Translations under genes and position numbers: made by a program | Shown: positions 50,680 through 62,929 of the stretch, one piece after another | Layout: each line of letters begins with the position of its first letter | Numbering within the stretch: the first letter of the stretch is position 1 | Assembly: GCA_965240325.2 (NCBI GenBank) | Contig: OZ251237.1 | Span: forward strand, 1,488,001 to 1,552,000 | Length of the DNA stretch: 64,000 bases | DNA from: Rebecca billardiae RCC1528 | Lineage: Eukaryota; Haptophyta | Direction: 5' to 3' | Notes under the pieces: generated by a model | Told to the model about the DNA's origin: nothing | Seen by the model: only the letters and a program-made list of their open reading frames with translations | Database searches by the model: none

Positions 50680-52690
50680 CCATCATAGATCATCATAATA
50701 TTATATGAAGCCATCGTCATCGTGCTGGTGGCACGTGTCCGTGAACAGTACGCGTGATAGCTAGGGTCCTCGTAGTCTTCCGCGACTACGACGGGGCCTT
50801 CAATTTCATACATCCGCCTCGGAGGTGCCAGCTGAATGAGTGCTGTCGCTTACAGACTCTTATAGGCTGCCTGCTAAGCTGCTACTGTAGTCACTGACTG
50901 TGAATTGTTGCCACAGCCGGTAAGACTAGTTGTGAGCGCATGAGAGCAGAGAGGGCGATCGATCATAAATCTGATTTACTGAGCAGTAGTTACTGACTGC
51001 GTTCGGCCGGATGCCAATGATCAGCTATTCGGCTGGCGTCTTGAGTCACCCGTAGTAGTACTATTAGCACTATGCAGTAGTCGCGCCGGCTACTGTATAC
51101 TGATCGCGGCCGCCAACGACCGATGATATGAGTTATTATATACAAGCAATGTTATAAGCTGCCAAGCAAATATCAGCCGGCAGTCTGCGGCGCAGCATGA
51201 AGTGACCGAGTCCGACGACTGCAAGTACAGCGGCATCCCTGGGCACCTACTACCTCCGTATGATCAGCATCGGCGACGACTCCCTCACCCGCGGCCAACG
51301 CGCTCACATCCTCCGCCTCCAATCAGTACATCGACAGACGAATCGGGAGAGCTGCGCCCTCGTGCCTGTGTCTTTTATTCATAGAATCGCAGCAGCACTC
51401 TCAGAAGCGGAAGAAGAAGCCTCGGCGCGGGAAGCGCGGGCCTCGGCGTGACGCGCAGGGCAGGCGGATTCGATCTCCATCGAGCCGCCGCACCTCGTCG
51501 CGGCGCGCCGTCGAGAAACGCCAGGAGCGCAAGGCGGCGCGGCTGGCGGCCTCTCTGCCCGCAGCACCTGCGCCTGCTCCAGCTGCTGTCCCCCACGCGG
51601 ACCGAGACTCGTCCATGGACGACGACTCGGACGACGAGGATGCGCAGCAGTCCGGGGCAAAGCGTACCCTGCACGCCGCAGCAGCGCCAGCCGCCGCCAG
51701 CAAGCCAGCTGAGCAGAGCGGCAAGCGCGCACGCGGCCGCGCAGGGCACACGGGGACGACTACATCACCGCCGGATCACCCGCCAGGGCCCAGCGGCTGA
51801 GACGGCCGTCTGACATCCGGACCTGCACCCTCGCCCTCGCTCGGGGCACAGCAGGTCCATGCGAGCCGCGCAGCGCAGGTGGATCGCGCTCCAGCAGCTC
51901 AAGGCCGCGCTCAAGCCATTCGATCGCGGTTCAGGCTATGCTCTGCCACCAGCGCCGACTTTGTGTCGACGATCGGGCACTGCCGACGACGAATCAGGAG
52001 ACCTGCGCCGTCCTACCTGTGTCGTTAAATCATAGAATGAGTATGAGGACCGGACAGTCTCCAGCTCCAAGTCCGAATTGCTGCAATATGCATCGCGAGC
52101 GCGGCGCGCCGCCGCGTGGGAGGCGGGACGGCCGCCTCAGCCGCAGCCGGCCCAGCGAGGGTCTTTGCCGCGGGCTGAGCCCTAGCTGCCGCAGCACAAG
52201 TCGAGACCATTGGGCTAGTTTCGTGAGCTCGCTGCTCAGATGGCGGTGGTCGAGCAGCGCCATCTTTGCCCAGCGCCATAAGGCCCCCTTGTCATCTCTA
52301 CTTCAGAGCGACTTCAGAGCCTTGTGCGTGTACTAGTCGCGGTACTAGATCAGCTGTGAGAGATCTGGGCTTCCGCTACACGCACAAGATGTTGCGGTCC
52401 GAGGCGCGGGGCTCTCGCTGCGACCCCATGCAACGCCGATGATGTTCGCTCGACGTGCGCGGCTGTACACGTATGCTGCACCTTTTGCAATCAATGTGCC
52501 CGTCGAGAGGCACGCACTTCCTCCGCCCTCGCGGCGCAACAGGCGCCAGCGCTGTACACTGCACACGCGCGCAGCCTATCGTCGGGCCCATACGCGATGC
52601 AGCGAGCGCGGGGATGGTTAGTCCTGAGTCCTGACCACCTCTGCCAGGAAGGAGTCCAGGACACATTCTGGAATTCGCAGTGTCCCCTGA
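50310..52690. other. Mostly non-coding, repeat-bearing stretch
   Basis: AT-rich to about 51200, including a TA microsatellite. From 51400 to 51800 one plus frame encodes a very basic sequence (RKKKPRRGKRGPRRDAQG) then DSSMDDDSDDEDAQQSG. It has no start, and I do not call it a gene. A diverged ~50-bp direct repeat (about 51336-51388 and 51996-52040, both with CCTGTGTC and CATAGAAT) flanks this part, which may be a decayed mobile element. Confidence 0.4.
50607..50677. repeat. TA dinucleotide microsatellite
   Basis: About 35 TA units, preceded by shorter TA runs from 50561. Confidence 0.95.
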
Positions 52691-53819
52691 CAAGGGCGGT
52701 AAGGGCTGTCAACTCCCAGTGGCGGCAGCGCCAGAGGTTGGCTCCCGCGTCGCTGCTGCGCGGCCTCGCTCCAGCGACTAACTCTCGTGGGCGCCCGCCC
52801 CGGGGGGCGAGTGGGGCGCGCACGGCGCGAGCTCCTGCGGCCGTGTACGCGCGCGCGGAGGCGGCGCGCGCGGCTGGGCAGGTGCTAGGGAGTGCATGTC
52901 GCCCTCCCACGCCGCGCGCCTTGCTCGCCGCCGCTTTCGCCGCGCCTCGGGCCAGCGCGCACGCGTGCGCCGCCTCCAGAGCCAGCCTCGGGCCCGCGGC
53001 AGCTGGCCGCGCGCGTGTGGTGCGCGGTCTGGTCGGCGCGAGTCGGTCGGGGCCATCGGGCGAGGTTCGCATACTTTAGACGCGCGCTCTGCCGCCGCGC
53101 GCCGCCGCGCACGGTTGTCATGGGTCGACACGCAAGCATCTTAGGTCTGACACGAACTGCAGCACGAATGCGAAAATGCTCATGTTTGGACGCTCATGGA
53201 GACGCTGAAGAGCACAACAGACGAGCGCAGGCGATGGAGAGCGGGGCAATGCACCCATTGGACGCCGTACACGCACCCAATGCGGCCGCCTATCACGCGC
53301 ATGGGCGCTCACTGTCGCGTGTTCGAGCTCATTTCTGCTTGTCGTGCATTCATCGATCAGCTTCCTTCAACAGCTTCACGGGATGGTACCGGGCCCATGC
53401 GCGGCGGCGCGCGGCGGCAGAGCGCGCGTCTAAAGTATGCGAACCTCGCCCGATGGCCCCGACCGACTCGCGCCGACCAGACCGCGCACCACACGCGCGC
53501 GGCCAGCTGCCGCGGGCCCGAGGCTGGCTCTGGAGGCGGCGCACGCGTGCGCGCTGGCCTGAGGCGCGGCGAAAGCGGCGGCGAGCAAGGCGCGCGGCGT
53601 GGGAGGGCGACATGCACTCCCTAGCACCTGCCCAGCCGCGCGCGCCGCCTCCGCGCGCGCGTACACGGCCGCAGGAGCTCGCGCCGTGCGCGTCCCACTC
53701 GCCCCCCGGGGCGGGCGCCCACGAGAGTTAGTCGCTGGAGCGAGGCCGCGCAGCAGCGAAGCGGGAGCCAACCTCTGGCGCTGCCGCCACTGGGAGTTGA
53801 CAGCCCTTACCGCCCTTGC
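52691..53819. repeat. Near-perfect inverted repeat, 420-bp arms
   Basis: The left arm 52691-53110 and right arm 53400-53819 are reverse complements with only a few substitutions, for example one near 52820 and one near 52950. The outer boundary is CAAGGGCGGTAAGGG on the left and its complement on the right. The inner boundary is at a GCGGCGCGC stretch. The spacer is about 290 bp and not repeated elsewhere in the window. Long mirror-image reading frames in the arms are consequences of the duplication. It could be a foldback transposon or a recent inverted duplication. Confidence 0.9.
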
Positions 53820-54187
53820 CCCTGATTGGCCCCCCACGTCCCAACGTGCGTGACCTCGCTGTGCAGAGTGCGCTGGGGCCCCGAATCAGACTCCGGAAAA
53901 CCCCTGACGAATAAACCGGCCTCTGAAAAAGCTTTGACGATTTTCCTGCGCTGCACACGCCTGCTTGCACCTCGGCCGACGCCGAGGCGTGCTGCTGGTG
54001 GTATCCGCGGCAGCGGTCGGGGTTGGCCAGCCGCGGCTTGTTGGAGGTGTGCGGCCGTCGCCCGTTCGCGCGCTTCGGGCTCGCGGCGTGCCGAGCGCGA
54101 CCGCCTAGCTCGGTACGCGCGTGCGCTCACCCGCCTCCACGCCCGCGCCACGCGGTGCCAGGCGCGCAGCGCGAGGCCGCCGTCAGC

Positions 54188-57100
54188 ATGGGGTCCCTGT
54201 TCCAGTCGGCGCACATGAAGCTCGTGCAGATCATCGACCGCAACGACGCGGCGCGCGCGGTGATCTCCGAGCTGGGCGAGCACGGCATCTTCCAATTCCG
54301 CGACATGAACAGCGGCCTGCAGTTCTTCAAGCGCACGTTCAGCGACGACGTGCGCCGGTGCGACGACATCCAGCGCCGGCTGCTGAAGCTGAAGAAGCAG
54401 CTGGACGCCGTGCAGCTGCTCACGCACCCGCGGCACGAGGAGGGCCTGCGCGTGCCGCTCCCCGAGCTCGACGCGCAGATCTCCACGCACGAGGCGGAGC
54501 TCAAGGAGCTCTCGACCAACGTGAACGCGCTGCGGCGCAACCACAACTCCCTGCGCGAGCAGAAGCTGGTGCTCGAGGTGTGCAACTCGCTGTACGCGGG
54601 CACGGTGGGCTCGGCGGCGGCGCCCGAGGCGGCGTCGGGCAGCCGCTTCGCCCCCGCCTCGACCGACCCGATCAGCCCGCCCGAGACGCCCTCCGTGCTC
54701 TCCTCGCTCGTGCAGAACGAGTTCTCGAGCTCGGCGGACGACGGCATGCTGCAGTACATCGTCGGGATGATCCCGCGCGCGAAAGCGCACACGTTCGAGC
54801 GGGTGGTGTTCCGCACGACGCGCGGGAACTGCATGGTGCACAACGTCCCCGTCGACGACGACGACCTGCTCGACGCGTCCGACCACAAGGGCGAGGCCGT
54901 CGCGCTCAAAAACGTGTTTCTGATCTTTTTCTCTGGCGGTGTGCTCAAGCAGAAGCTGGGCAAGATCTGCAACTTCTTCGGCTGCCAGCGGTACTCGCTG
55001 CCCGAGGTGCGCGCCGCCGCCGCGCAACCGCCGCGCGCGCGCCTGCCTGCCCTGCTCCCGCCTGCCTGCGCGCGCTCACACGTGCTCGCGCGGCGCCCGC
55101 GCCCGCGCCCGCGCCCGTGTGCGCGCGCCCGCGCCGCGCAGACGGCGGAGATGCGGCGCGCGCTGCTGGCCGAGGTGACGGCGCAGCTGAGCTCGTCGAC
55201 CACGGTGCTCGACCGCGCGCTGCAGCTGCAGCGCGTCTGCCTCGACAACGTGGCGCACCACTGGGCCGAGTGGAACTACACGACGCTGCGAGAGAAGATG
55301 ACTTTCAACGGTGCGCGAGGCGCGGCGCGGCGCCGGGCGCGGCGCGGTGCAGTGTGCAGTGCAGCGCAGTGCACGCGCGGGCTGCGGCTGCGCTGCGGAG
55401 CGGCCGCCGGCCCGCTGCGCGCGGCTGCGGCGCGCAGCACGCCCCCGGCCGCCGCCCGGTCGCGGCCGGAGCCGGCGGGCGTCTGCGGCGCGGCAGTGGG
55501 CACGCTGGAGCGACTGTGGCGCGGCTGGCGGATCTGGCGCGCGCCTGCGCGCGGCCGCCGCTTGGGCGGAGCCGTCGTGCGGCGGCGAGGCGCGGCTGGG
55601 CGCGCTCGGTTGCTGCGCGCGCGCGCGGCGGCGGCCGGCTGACGCGCACGCCCCTCCGCCCGTCCGCGCGCCCTCTCTGTCGCGCGCGCACACGCCGGCC
55701 GCGCACACTGCGCCGCGCGCGCGCAGCGCTCAACATGTGCAACTTCGACATCCGGCGGAGAGTGTTCATCGCCGAGGGGTGGATCGCCGTGTCCGACGAG
55801 CCCAAGCTGCAGGAGGCGCTCGCGGCCGCGTCGCGCAAGTCGGGCGGCGAGACCTCGCCCATCCTGAACACGATCTCGACGGGCCTGACGCCGCCCACCT
55901 ACCTGCCGGTCGGCAAGCTCACCAAGGGCTTCCAGGCGCTGGTCGACACGTACGGCGTGCCCAAGTACCGCGAGGTGAACCCCGGCGTGTTCGCGGTGAT
56001 CCTCTTCCCGTTCCTCTTCGGCATCATGTTCGGCGACGTGGGCCACGGCTTTCTGCTCGCGCTCTTCGGCGGCGTGATGATCGCGTTCGAGGAGCGGATC
56101 GGCAAGCAGCGGCTCGACGACATTGGCGAGATGTGCTTTGGCGGCCGTTACATCCTGCTGCTCAACGGCCTGTTCGCCATGTTCGTGGGCACGCTGTACA
56201 ACGAGTGCTTCGCGGTGCCGATGGACCTGTTCGGCAGCCGCGCGCTCCAGGCGCAGGACGACCCGTCGGTCGGCGTGTACCCGTGGGGCATCGACCCGAT
56301 CTGGCACCACGCGGAGAACAAGATCGCCTTCTTCAACTCGTACAAGATGAAGCTCTCGATCGTGGTGGGCGTGCTGCACATGGCGCTGGGCATCTGCCTC
56401 TCGCTCGTGAACCACCTCGAGTTCAAGTCGCCCGTCTCGATCGTCTTCGAGTTCGTGCCCGAGGTCGTGTTCTTCACGTGCATCTTCGGCTACCTCGTCT
56501 TCATGATCTTCCTCAAGTGGTCGGTGCCGTGGCCGAACGGGGACCCTCCGATGCTGCTCAACGTGCTGATCGGCATGTTCATGAGCCCGGGCACGCTCAA
56601 GGAGACGCCGCTCTTCGAGCACCAGGCGAGCGTGCAGCTGCTGCTGCTCGGCTTTGCGCTGCTCTCGGTGCCGCTGCTGCTGCTGCCCAAGCCCATCATC
56701 CGCTACTACCAGCACAAGGCGCAGGCGCGCGCGGCGACCGCGAGCAACTACACGATGATGGCGCGCGAGTCGGGCGCCGCGCACGAGACCAACCCGATCG
56801 CGCCGTCCGCGCCGCCGCCCGGGGGCGCGGAGGAGGAGGAGGAGGAGTACAGCTTCACCGACGAGTTTGTGCACCAGGTGCGCGCAGGGCGTGCAGGGCG
56901 TGCAGTGCGCCCTCAGGGCGCAGGGCGCACCAGCACAAGCGCACGCAAGCGCGCGCGCGCGGGAGCGGTGGGTCTGCGCGGGCCGCGCGCGCGAGCGTGA
57001 GAGAGGCGGGATGGGCAGCGAGCGCGCTGCCGGGCGGAGGGGCGCGCGCGCCGCGCACCGTGGCTGCGCCCGCGCGTGGGCCCGCGCGTGGGCCCGCCGC

Positions 57101-57805
57101 CGAGCAGTCGCGCCCTCTCGCGCGCGCGCGCCCGCCCGCGACGCCCCGCGCACCGCGCCGACCGTCCGCGCGCCCGCCCCGCCCGCCCGCCCGCCCCGCC
57201 CGCCCGCCCGCCCCGCCCGCCCGCCCGCCGGCCCGCCCGCCCGCTTGCGCTTGCGCTTGCGCTGTGCGCTCGCAGGTGATCCACACCATCGAGTTCGTGC
57301 TCGGCTCGATCTCGAACACCGCGTCGTACCTGCGGCTGTGGGCGCTCTCGCTCGCACACTCGCAGCTCTCCGAGCTCTTCTGGGAGAAGGTGATGGTGGG
57401 GTTTGCGCTGGCGAACAACGGGCAGCCGCAGAGCATCCTGGTGAGCGCGCGCGCGCCGCGCGGGGTGCGCGGGCGCGCGCGGCACGGCCCGCCCGCTGCC
57501 GCCGTCCGCGCCGTGCTCGCCGCGCGCGCCGGCTGCTGAGAGCGTGCTCGACCCTGGCGCCGCCGCCCGCGCCGCCCCCGCCTCAGGTGAGCTGGGTGCA
57601 GCCGTTCGTCTTCACCTTTGTCTGGGCGATGCTCTCCCTCGCCGTGCTGATGTGCATGGAGAACCTCTCCTCCTTCCTGCACGCGCTGCGGCTGCAGTGG
57701 GTCGAGTTCCAGAACAAGTTCTACGCGGGCAGCGGGCAGGCGTTTGTGCCGTTCGCGTACTCGACCATTGACGAGTTTGCGTTCGAGGAGGCGCCGCCGT
57801 TCTGA
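54188..57805 (+). CDS. VHA-a: V-type proton ATPase subunit a (V0 sector)
   Basis: Membrane subunit that forms the proton half-channels of the vacuolar ATPase. Exons 54188-55006, 55142-55310, 55727-56877, 57276-57440 and 57587-57805 give 840 residues, the usual family size. The N-terminal cytosolic half begins [20 protein letters not shown] with a coiled coil, and ends across intron 2 at [19 protein letters not shown]. The membrane half has about eight helices, starting [20 protein letters not shown] and [20 protein letters not shown]. Exon 4 contains [20 protein letters not shown] with the essential channel Arg in SYLRLW. Introns are 135, 416, 398 and 146 bp; three begin GTGCGC and one GTGAGC. 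The first is in frame without a stop. Vacuoles and coccolith or Golgi vesicles are plausible sites of action. Confidence 0.92.
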
Positions 57806-59142
57806 GCGGCCGAGACGAGACGGCCGTCAGGGGTGCGCGGACGAGTTTGACTGGCGGCTCCGCCATATGCTGGGCCGTTTGCGACCGAGCAACGGTTGTC
57901 GTCGTGACACGGCTGGCATCATCGCGCCGGCGAGCGCGCCAGGGCCCAGGGCAGCGATGATGGTCACTACTCGGTGACCAGTGTCCAGTCTCCGCGACGG
58001 TTCGTTCTTCGGTCAGTCGGTCAGCTCGGTCTCCATAGTCCATTCACGGACCATGGCCATTGGAGCTCGCGTGACGCGCGACGCCGCAGCGGCGGGTAGC
58101 GGCCGCAGGTACGAGTCGGTACGTGATAATAATTAGTACGTAATTACGCATTTGGTTAGTATATTATATATGTGGCGTTATAACGGAGTTATAACCGAGT
58201 GTGTCGGGAGGCTGGAAAGGCAACGCGCAGCTGGTGGACAAGGGCCGCCATCGTCTTCTAGGTCCTGCAGGTAGTTGCAGTCGATTTCCGGAGCTCATCG
58301 GCCACGGAGCTATCCTTTATCATATCATCATGGCGGGCGCTGGTCCTTTCATATCGGCCAACCACACTGGCTCCTCTGTAAGTACCCGCTCCTCTCCACT
58401 ATCCGGCGCTCGAGATCATATCCAAGGTCATCTTAAGTCGGCGTGGCAACTTACCAAAGTTCATATCAAGCAGCCCACCTAGCAGAGCTCGCTCGATCAT
58501 CGGTTACACGACCTTTCGGGCCGAGCTGCTCATCTCTCGGCAGCCCCTGCTTCGGCCTGCGCATTTGCAAAGCCCGAGGTCCCGCCATCTCCTCTGCGTT
58601 CTTTGCTTGTGCTCGTTGCGAAACCCGCCATCCGCCCCTGCAGCCTCCGTTGTGGTTGACAACCTTGTCGTCAGGCCTGTGAGTGCTGCGCTTGCCTGAG
58701 CTGCTGCCACACGCTGGCGCAGTCTGCGCGCAGCTTTGGCACCGTCGGCTCGGCAGTCGCTCTTCCCGTTCAGCCAGGGACAAATCCCCACCACGCGCAA
58801 GTATATATATTTATACATCACCATTTCGGCATGGTGTGTATCGGCATTTGCTGCATGCTCGCATATATGCTGCAATACCTGCCCTCGCATGCACATCACG
58901 CAGACTGTGGGTGATGTTCGTCCATACTCAATGGCGTCGCGTCGCTCTTCATGCAGGAGGACACATATATATATTATCGTCAATATAATAGAGAGAGATC
59001 GAGACGCTAGAGTCACTACTCACTAGAGAGTAGTAGAGAGACTCCTACTAGTCCTACTAGACTTACTAAGACTCAAAGAGAGAGAGCAAGAGTCAGAGAC
59101 CGAGAGAGCAGAGACGGAAAGACGAGCAGAGAGTATACTCAT
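57806..59142. other. Intergenic, no convincing gene
   Basis: Contains a sequence near 58167 (TATATGTGGCGTTAT) matching the outer end of block A at 1034. Also AT-rich patches at 58120-58180 and 58800-59000 and an AGAG-rich stretch at 58985-59130. Open frames up to about 170 codons on the minus strand show no family features. Confidence 0.4.
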
Positions 59143-60540
59143 GGCCCGCGGTGCAGGGCGGAGCGCGCAGCGTGGAGCCCGCACCAGCGGGCCCGAACCA
59201 CGTTTCAAAAAGATCTTTGATCAAGAAAAAGGGACGGGGGGCGGCGGAAAAAACGGGACGGGGGGCGATTTTTAGGGCTGGCGGAGACCGAGTTTCGAGT
59301 TTTTGAGATCGCATAGAGAGGTCTATTAGGCCGAAAAAGAGCGCGCCCAGCTGATTCCATAAGTAATCGATGGACGGGACGTGAGCCTGGCCGTGACATT
59401 AGTGTAACGCTTCGTTACGAGCGAATCGTACTCGTCTTCCCGGATCGCGTGACGTCCGGACTGGGCCACATCCGGATCGTCGGAGGTGACGTGCCCCGGG
59501 CCCCGGCACCACGATGGGCGATGGCGGATATGCGGGACGGCGCCTGCACGTGCCTCCGGACCCGCCTCCCGCTTGCTGCTCACGCAGTCAGCTGCGACCG
59601 TGGCGCATGATCGCAGAAGCAGTGCCGGCAGTACGGCCTGCATCAGCTAGTGCCGCGCCGTCGTGGCGCGCGCGGTACGGTTGCGCGTTTGCAGCGCTCG
59701 CCGCTCGGCGACGGCACGCGCGTGCGGCTCAGGTGTGTCAAATGCGGTCTCGTCGGCGCGCTTTCGCCTGCCACCTCGTGCACCCGTGCCGCCAGTTTCA
59801 TCGTCTTCATGAGGACTGCTGCTGCTGTCGCCATCCGCTCTCCATCACCCCGAGTCGCCGGTCGCGCGGCGCGCGCGGTAGGCACTAGGCAGGGCGTGGC
59901 GGTCACTCACCCGTGCAACGGGTCAAGTGGCCAGAGTACGTCTGGTCGTTGGCTGGCACGGGCCGCAGCGCTAAAGCACCCTGCTGTCACACCCGACTCC
60001 TTCAGTACTCCGAGCTCCGCGGCACGACTCACTCGGCACGATCGCGGACGGGTCGGATCCGAGCTGATCAGCCAGAGTTGGACACAGTTTGGCAGCTACT
60101 AGTACTAGTAGTAATTCCGATGCCGATGGCACGATCGCGGACGGGTCGGATCCGAGCTGATCAGCCAGTTGGACATTTGGCAGCTAGTTGTCAGACGGAC
60201 GTCCGATTTGACGACCGGTGCCGGCCGGGTGCGGTCTTGGTTGGGGGCTGGCCAGGGTAGGGCTGGAGGCTTCGGCCGCCAGCCTGATCACCCGGAGCCC
60301 GTTATAAAGGGGAATAATTTAAGGTCTCAGGTCCGCTGCTGTGATTGTGTGAAGTGTGAATGAGTCTCGCGGTCGCGCAGGCAGGGCGACGGTCGGACTA
60401 ATATAGCTTCAGTCATCTCAGAACCGACTTCAACTGGCGAACTGCCACTACGGCGGAGAGCCGCGATTGCACGGCCACCGCGGGCCCCCAACTGGCAACT
60501 GCGTTGATTCTATGCAGAAAAGGACCGCGGAACGCGGTCA
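59143..60540 (+). mobile_element. Helentron-like non-autonomous element, copy 3
   Basis: Starts GGCCCGCGGTGCAGGG and shares its first ~290 bp with copy 1, including GTTTCAAAAAGATCTTTG and a GTAACG...CGTTAC stretch. Near the 3' end CACCGCGGGCC (60476-60486) is the inverted partner of the 5' terminus, and GACCGCGGAACGCGGTC (60523-60539) is the terminal palindrome. Orientation matches copy 1. The interior is different from the other copies and has a 55-60-bp direct repeat. No transposition protein is encoded. Confidence 0.55.
60036..60187. repeat. Direct repeat, two ~60-bp copies
   Basis: GCACGATCGCGGACGGGTCG begins both copies (60036 and 60129); both continue through GATCCGAGCTGATCAGCCAG and end TTTGGCAGCTA. 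The second copy lacks a few bases. Confidence 0.85.
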
Positions 60541-60693
60541 TATCAGTATTATAGCAGAGACTGTAGGCACAGAGCACATATTGACATATTTAGTAGTCAT
60601 CATCACAGTATTACTAACAGCAGATCGAGGTGACCCAGGAAGCCGCCGCCGACGAGTTATCGTTGCGGCTGCCAGTCGGCGGCGGTGCTGCGC

Positions 60694-62536
60694 TCAGGCG
60701 CGCATGGTCGCCTCCGCGCCCTCCTTTGGCTTGCAGAAATAGGAGAAAATCAGGTATGCGATGCCGACCAGGCAGCAGCAGCCAAACACGGCGCCGATGA
60801 TCGCACCCGCCAGTTCGCCGTCCGTGAGCGACGCGCTCTCGAGTGGCGCGACCGCCGGCGGTGGCGACGAGGGCGGCGGGCTCGGCGGCGGCGGCGGGTC
60901 GAAGCCGAACTCGGAGACGCCAGTGATCTCGATCGAGTTGGCCGCAACCGCCACACCGGTGTTCGCTGTCACGTAGTTGGCGATCAGCTTCTGGATCTCG
61001 GAGTTGAGCAGCTTGTCCGCCACAGTGACCGAGTCGGTGTACTCGCCCGTCACCTGCTTGATGCGGAACGAGACGATCACCGAGCCGCCCTTGCAGCCGG
61101 TGATCTCGACCCGGTTCGGCTGCACGTTGACAGCACGCGCGATACCCTTGGCCACGCCGTCCGTGAACGCCTGGCTGTTGCACAGCGAGGGGTCGCCCTG
61201 CATCTTCAACTCGGCGTCGATGTTGAGGCCCTCTGCCGGCGGGTCCTGCTCGCCCGGCGGCGGCGACGGCGGCGACGAGTACGCGCCGCTGGGCAGGCAG
61301 CTGCTGTCGGAGAACTTGGCCGTCGGGTTGACCAGGAAGAAGTTGTCGCGCTCCATGCCCAGGTCAGTGAAGAACGTGTTGCTGATCTCCTCCAGCTGGC
61401 AGGTCGAGAGGTCGGTCACGCGCGCAAACTCGGTCGGGATCGCGCCGCCCAGGTTGTTGCCCGACACGATGAGCGAGTCCAGAGGCGCGCCGCCCGAGCC
61501 GACCTTGACCGTGCCGTCCTGCTTGACCACGGCGGTCTTGGTGGCAATGCGCGCGATCTCGGTGGGCAGCGCGCCGCCGAGGTTGTTGTTGTTGATCTCG
61601 AGGTCCGTGAGCGACACCATCATGCCGATCTCCGTCGGCACCGAGCCGTCCACGTTGATGTGCCGCGAGAGCTGCAGGTAGCTCACGCCGCTCATCGCGC
61701 CGATCTCGGTCGGGATGGAGCCCGTGAGGCCTGGGCTGTCGAAGTTGTTCAAGATCACGTCTTGGGACTGCGCGGACACCGTGGGGTTGGTGAGCACGGT
61801 GCCAATCTCGCTGGGGATGGGCCCGCCGATCCCGCTGACAATGTCGAGGCTGAGCATGGTGAGCGCGCCGCCGAAGAGCTGTGTCGGGAGCGTGCCGCCG
61901 ATCGAGACGCCGCTCAGCTCGAAATCCTCGAGGTCGGTGCACTTGCCGATCTCGGTGGGGATCTCGGTGCTTGGCGAGTTGAGGTCGGTGAGCGACACGC
62001 TGTTGAGCGCGGTGAGGTAGCCGATCTCGGAGGGCAGCACCCGCGCGAGGGAGATCTGGCCGCACGTCATGCCGCCGCCCCCGCCCGTGCACGACATCTC
62101 GAGGTCGTGCAGCCGCGTGAGGTAGCCGATCTCGGTGGGCATGGTGCCCGAGGTCTGCACGTCCGAGAGCACGAGCGACTCGAGGCCGCGGATCTTGCCC
62201 ACCTCCGTCGGGACCGTGCCCCACCTCGACGGCCATTCGCCGATCTCCTTGCACGCGAAGTTGCTGGCGTCCGCTTGCTCGAGGCAGCGCAAGTACTCCG
62301 TCGAGGTCGAGTACAGGGAGGTCGGCGGCGGCGTGGGCGGCGTTGGCGGCGGCGGCGGGCTTGGCGGCGGGAAGGGGGGCGGAGGAGGCGGCGGCGGGCT
62401 CGGCGGCGGCGAGGGCGGGGTTGGCGGCGGCGGCGGGCTTGGCGGCGGCGTCGGAGGCGACGGCGGCGGCGGCGGGCTCGGCGGCGGCGAGGGCGGGATT
62501 GGCGGCGGTGGCGGGCTCGGCGGCGGGCAGGGTGGC

Positions 62537-62576
<40 letters not shown>

Positions 62577-62710
62577 TGGGTGCCGTGGGAGGGCTCGGGG
62601 GCTCGTCGTACGTTGGCGGCGGGCTCGGCGGCGGCGGCGAGGGCGAAGGCGGCGGCGGAGAGCCGGGCGGGACCGACGGTGGCGGCGGCGGCGGCGAGGG
62701 CGGCGGGAAG

Positions 62711-62746
<36 letters not shown>

Positions 62747-62893
62747 GAGGGCGTCGGTGGCGGCGAGGGCGGCGGCGGCGGCGGTGGCGGCGGCGGCGGC
62801 GGCGGCGGGGTGTAGGGCGGCGGCGGCGGCGAGGGCGGCGGCGAGGGCGGTGAGGGCGGCGGTGACGGGGGCGGCGGCGAGGGCGGCGGCACG

Positions 62894-62929
<36 letters not shown>

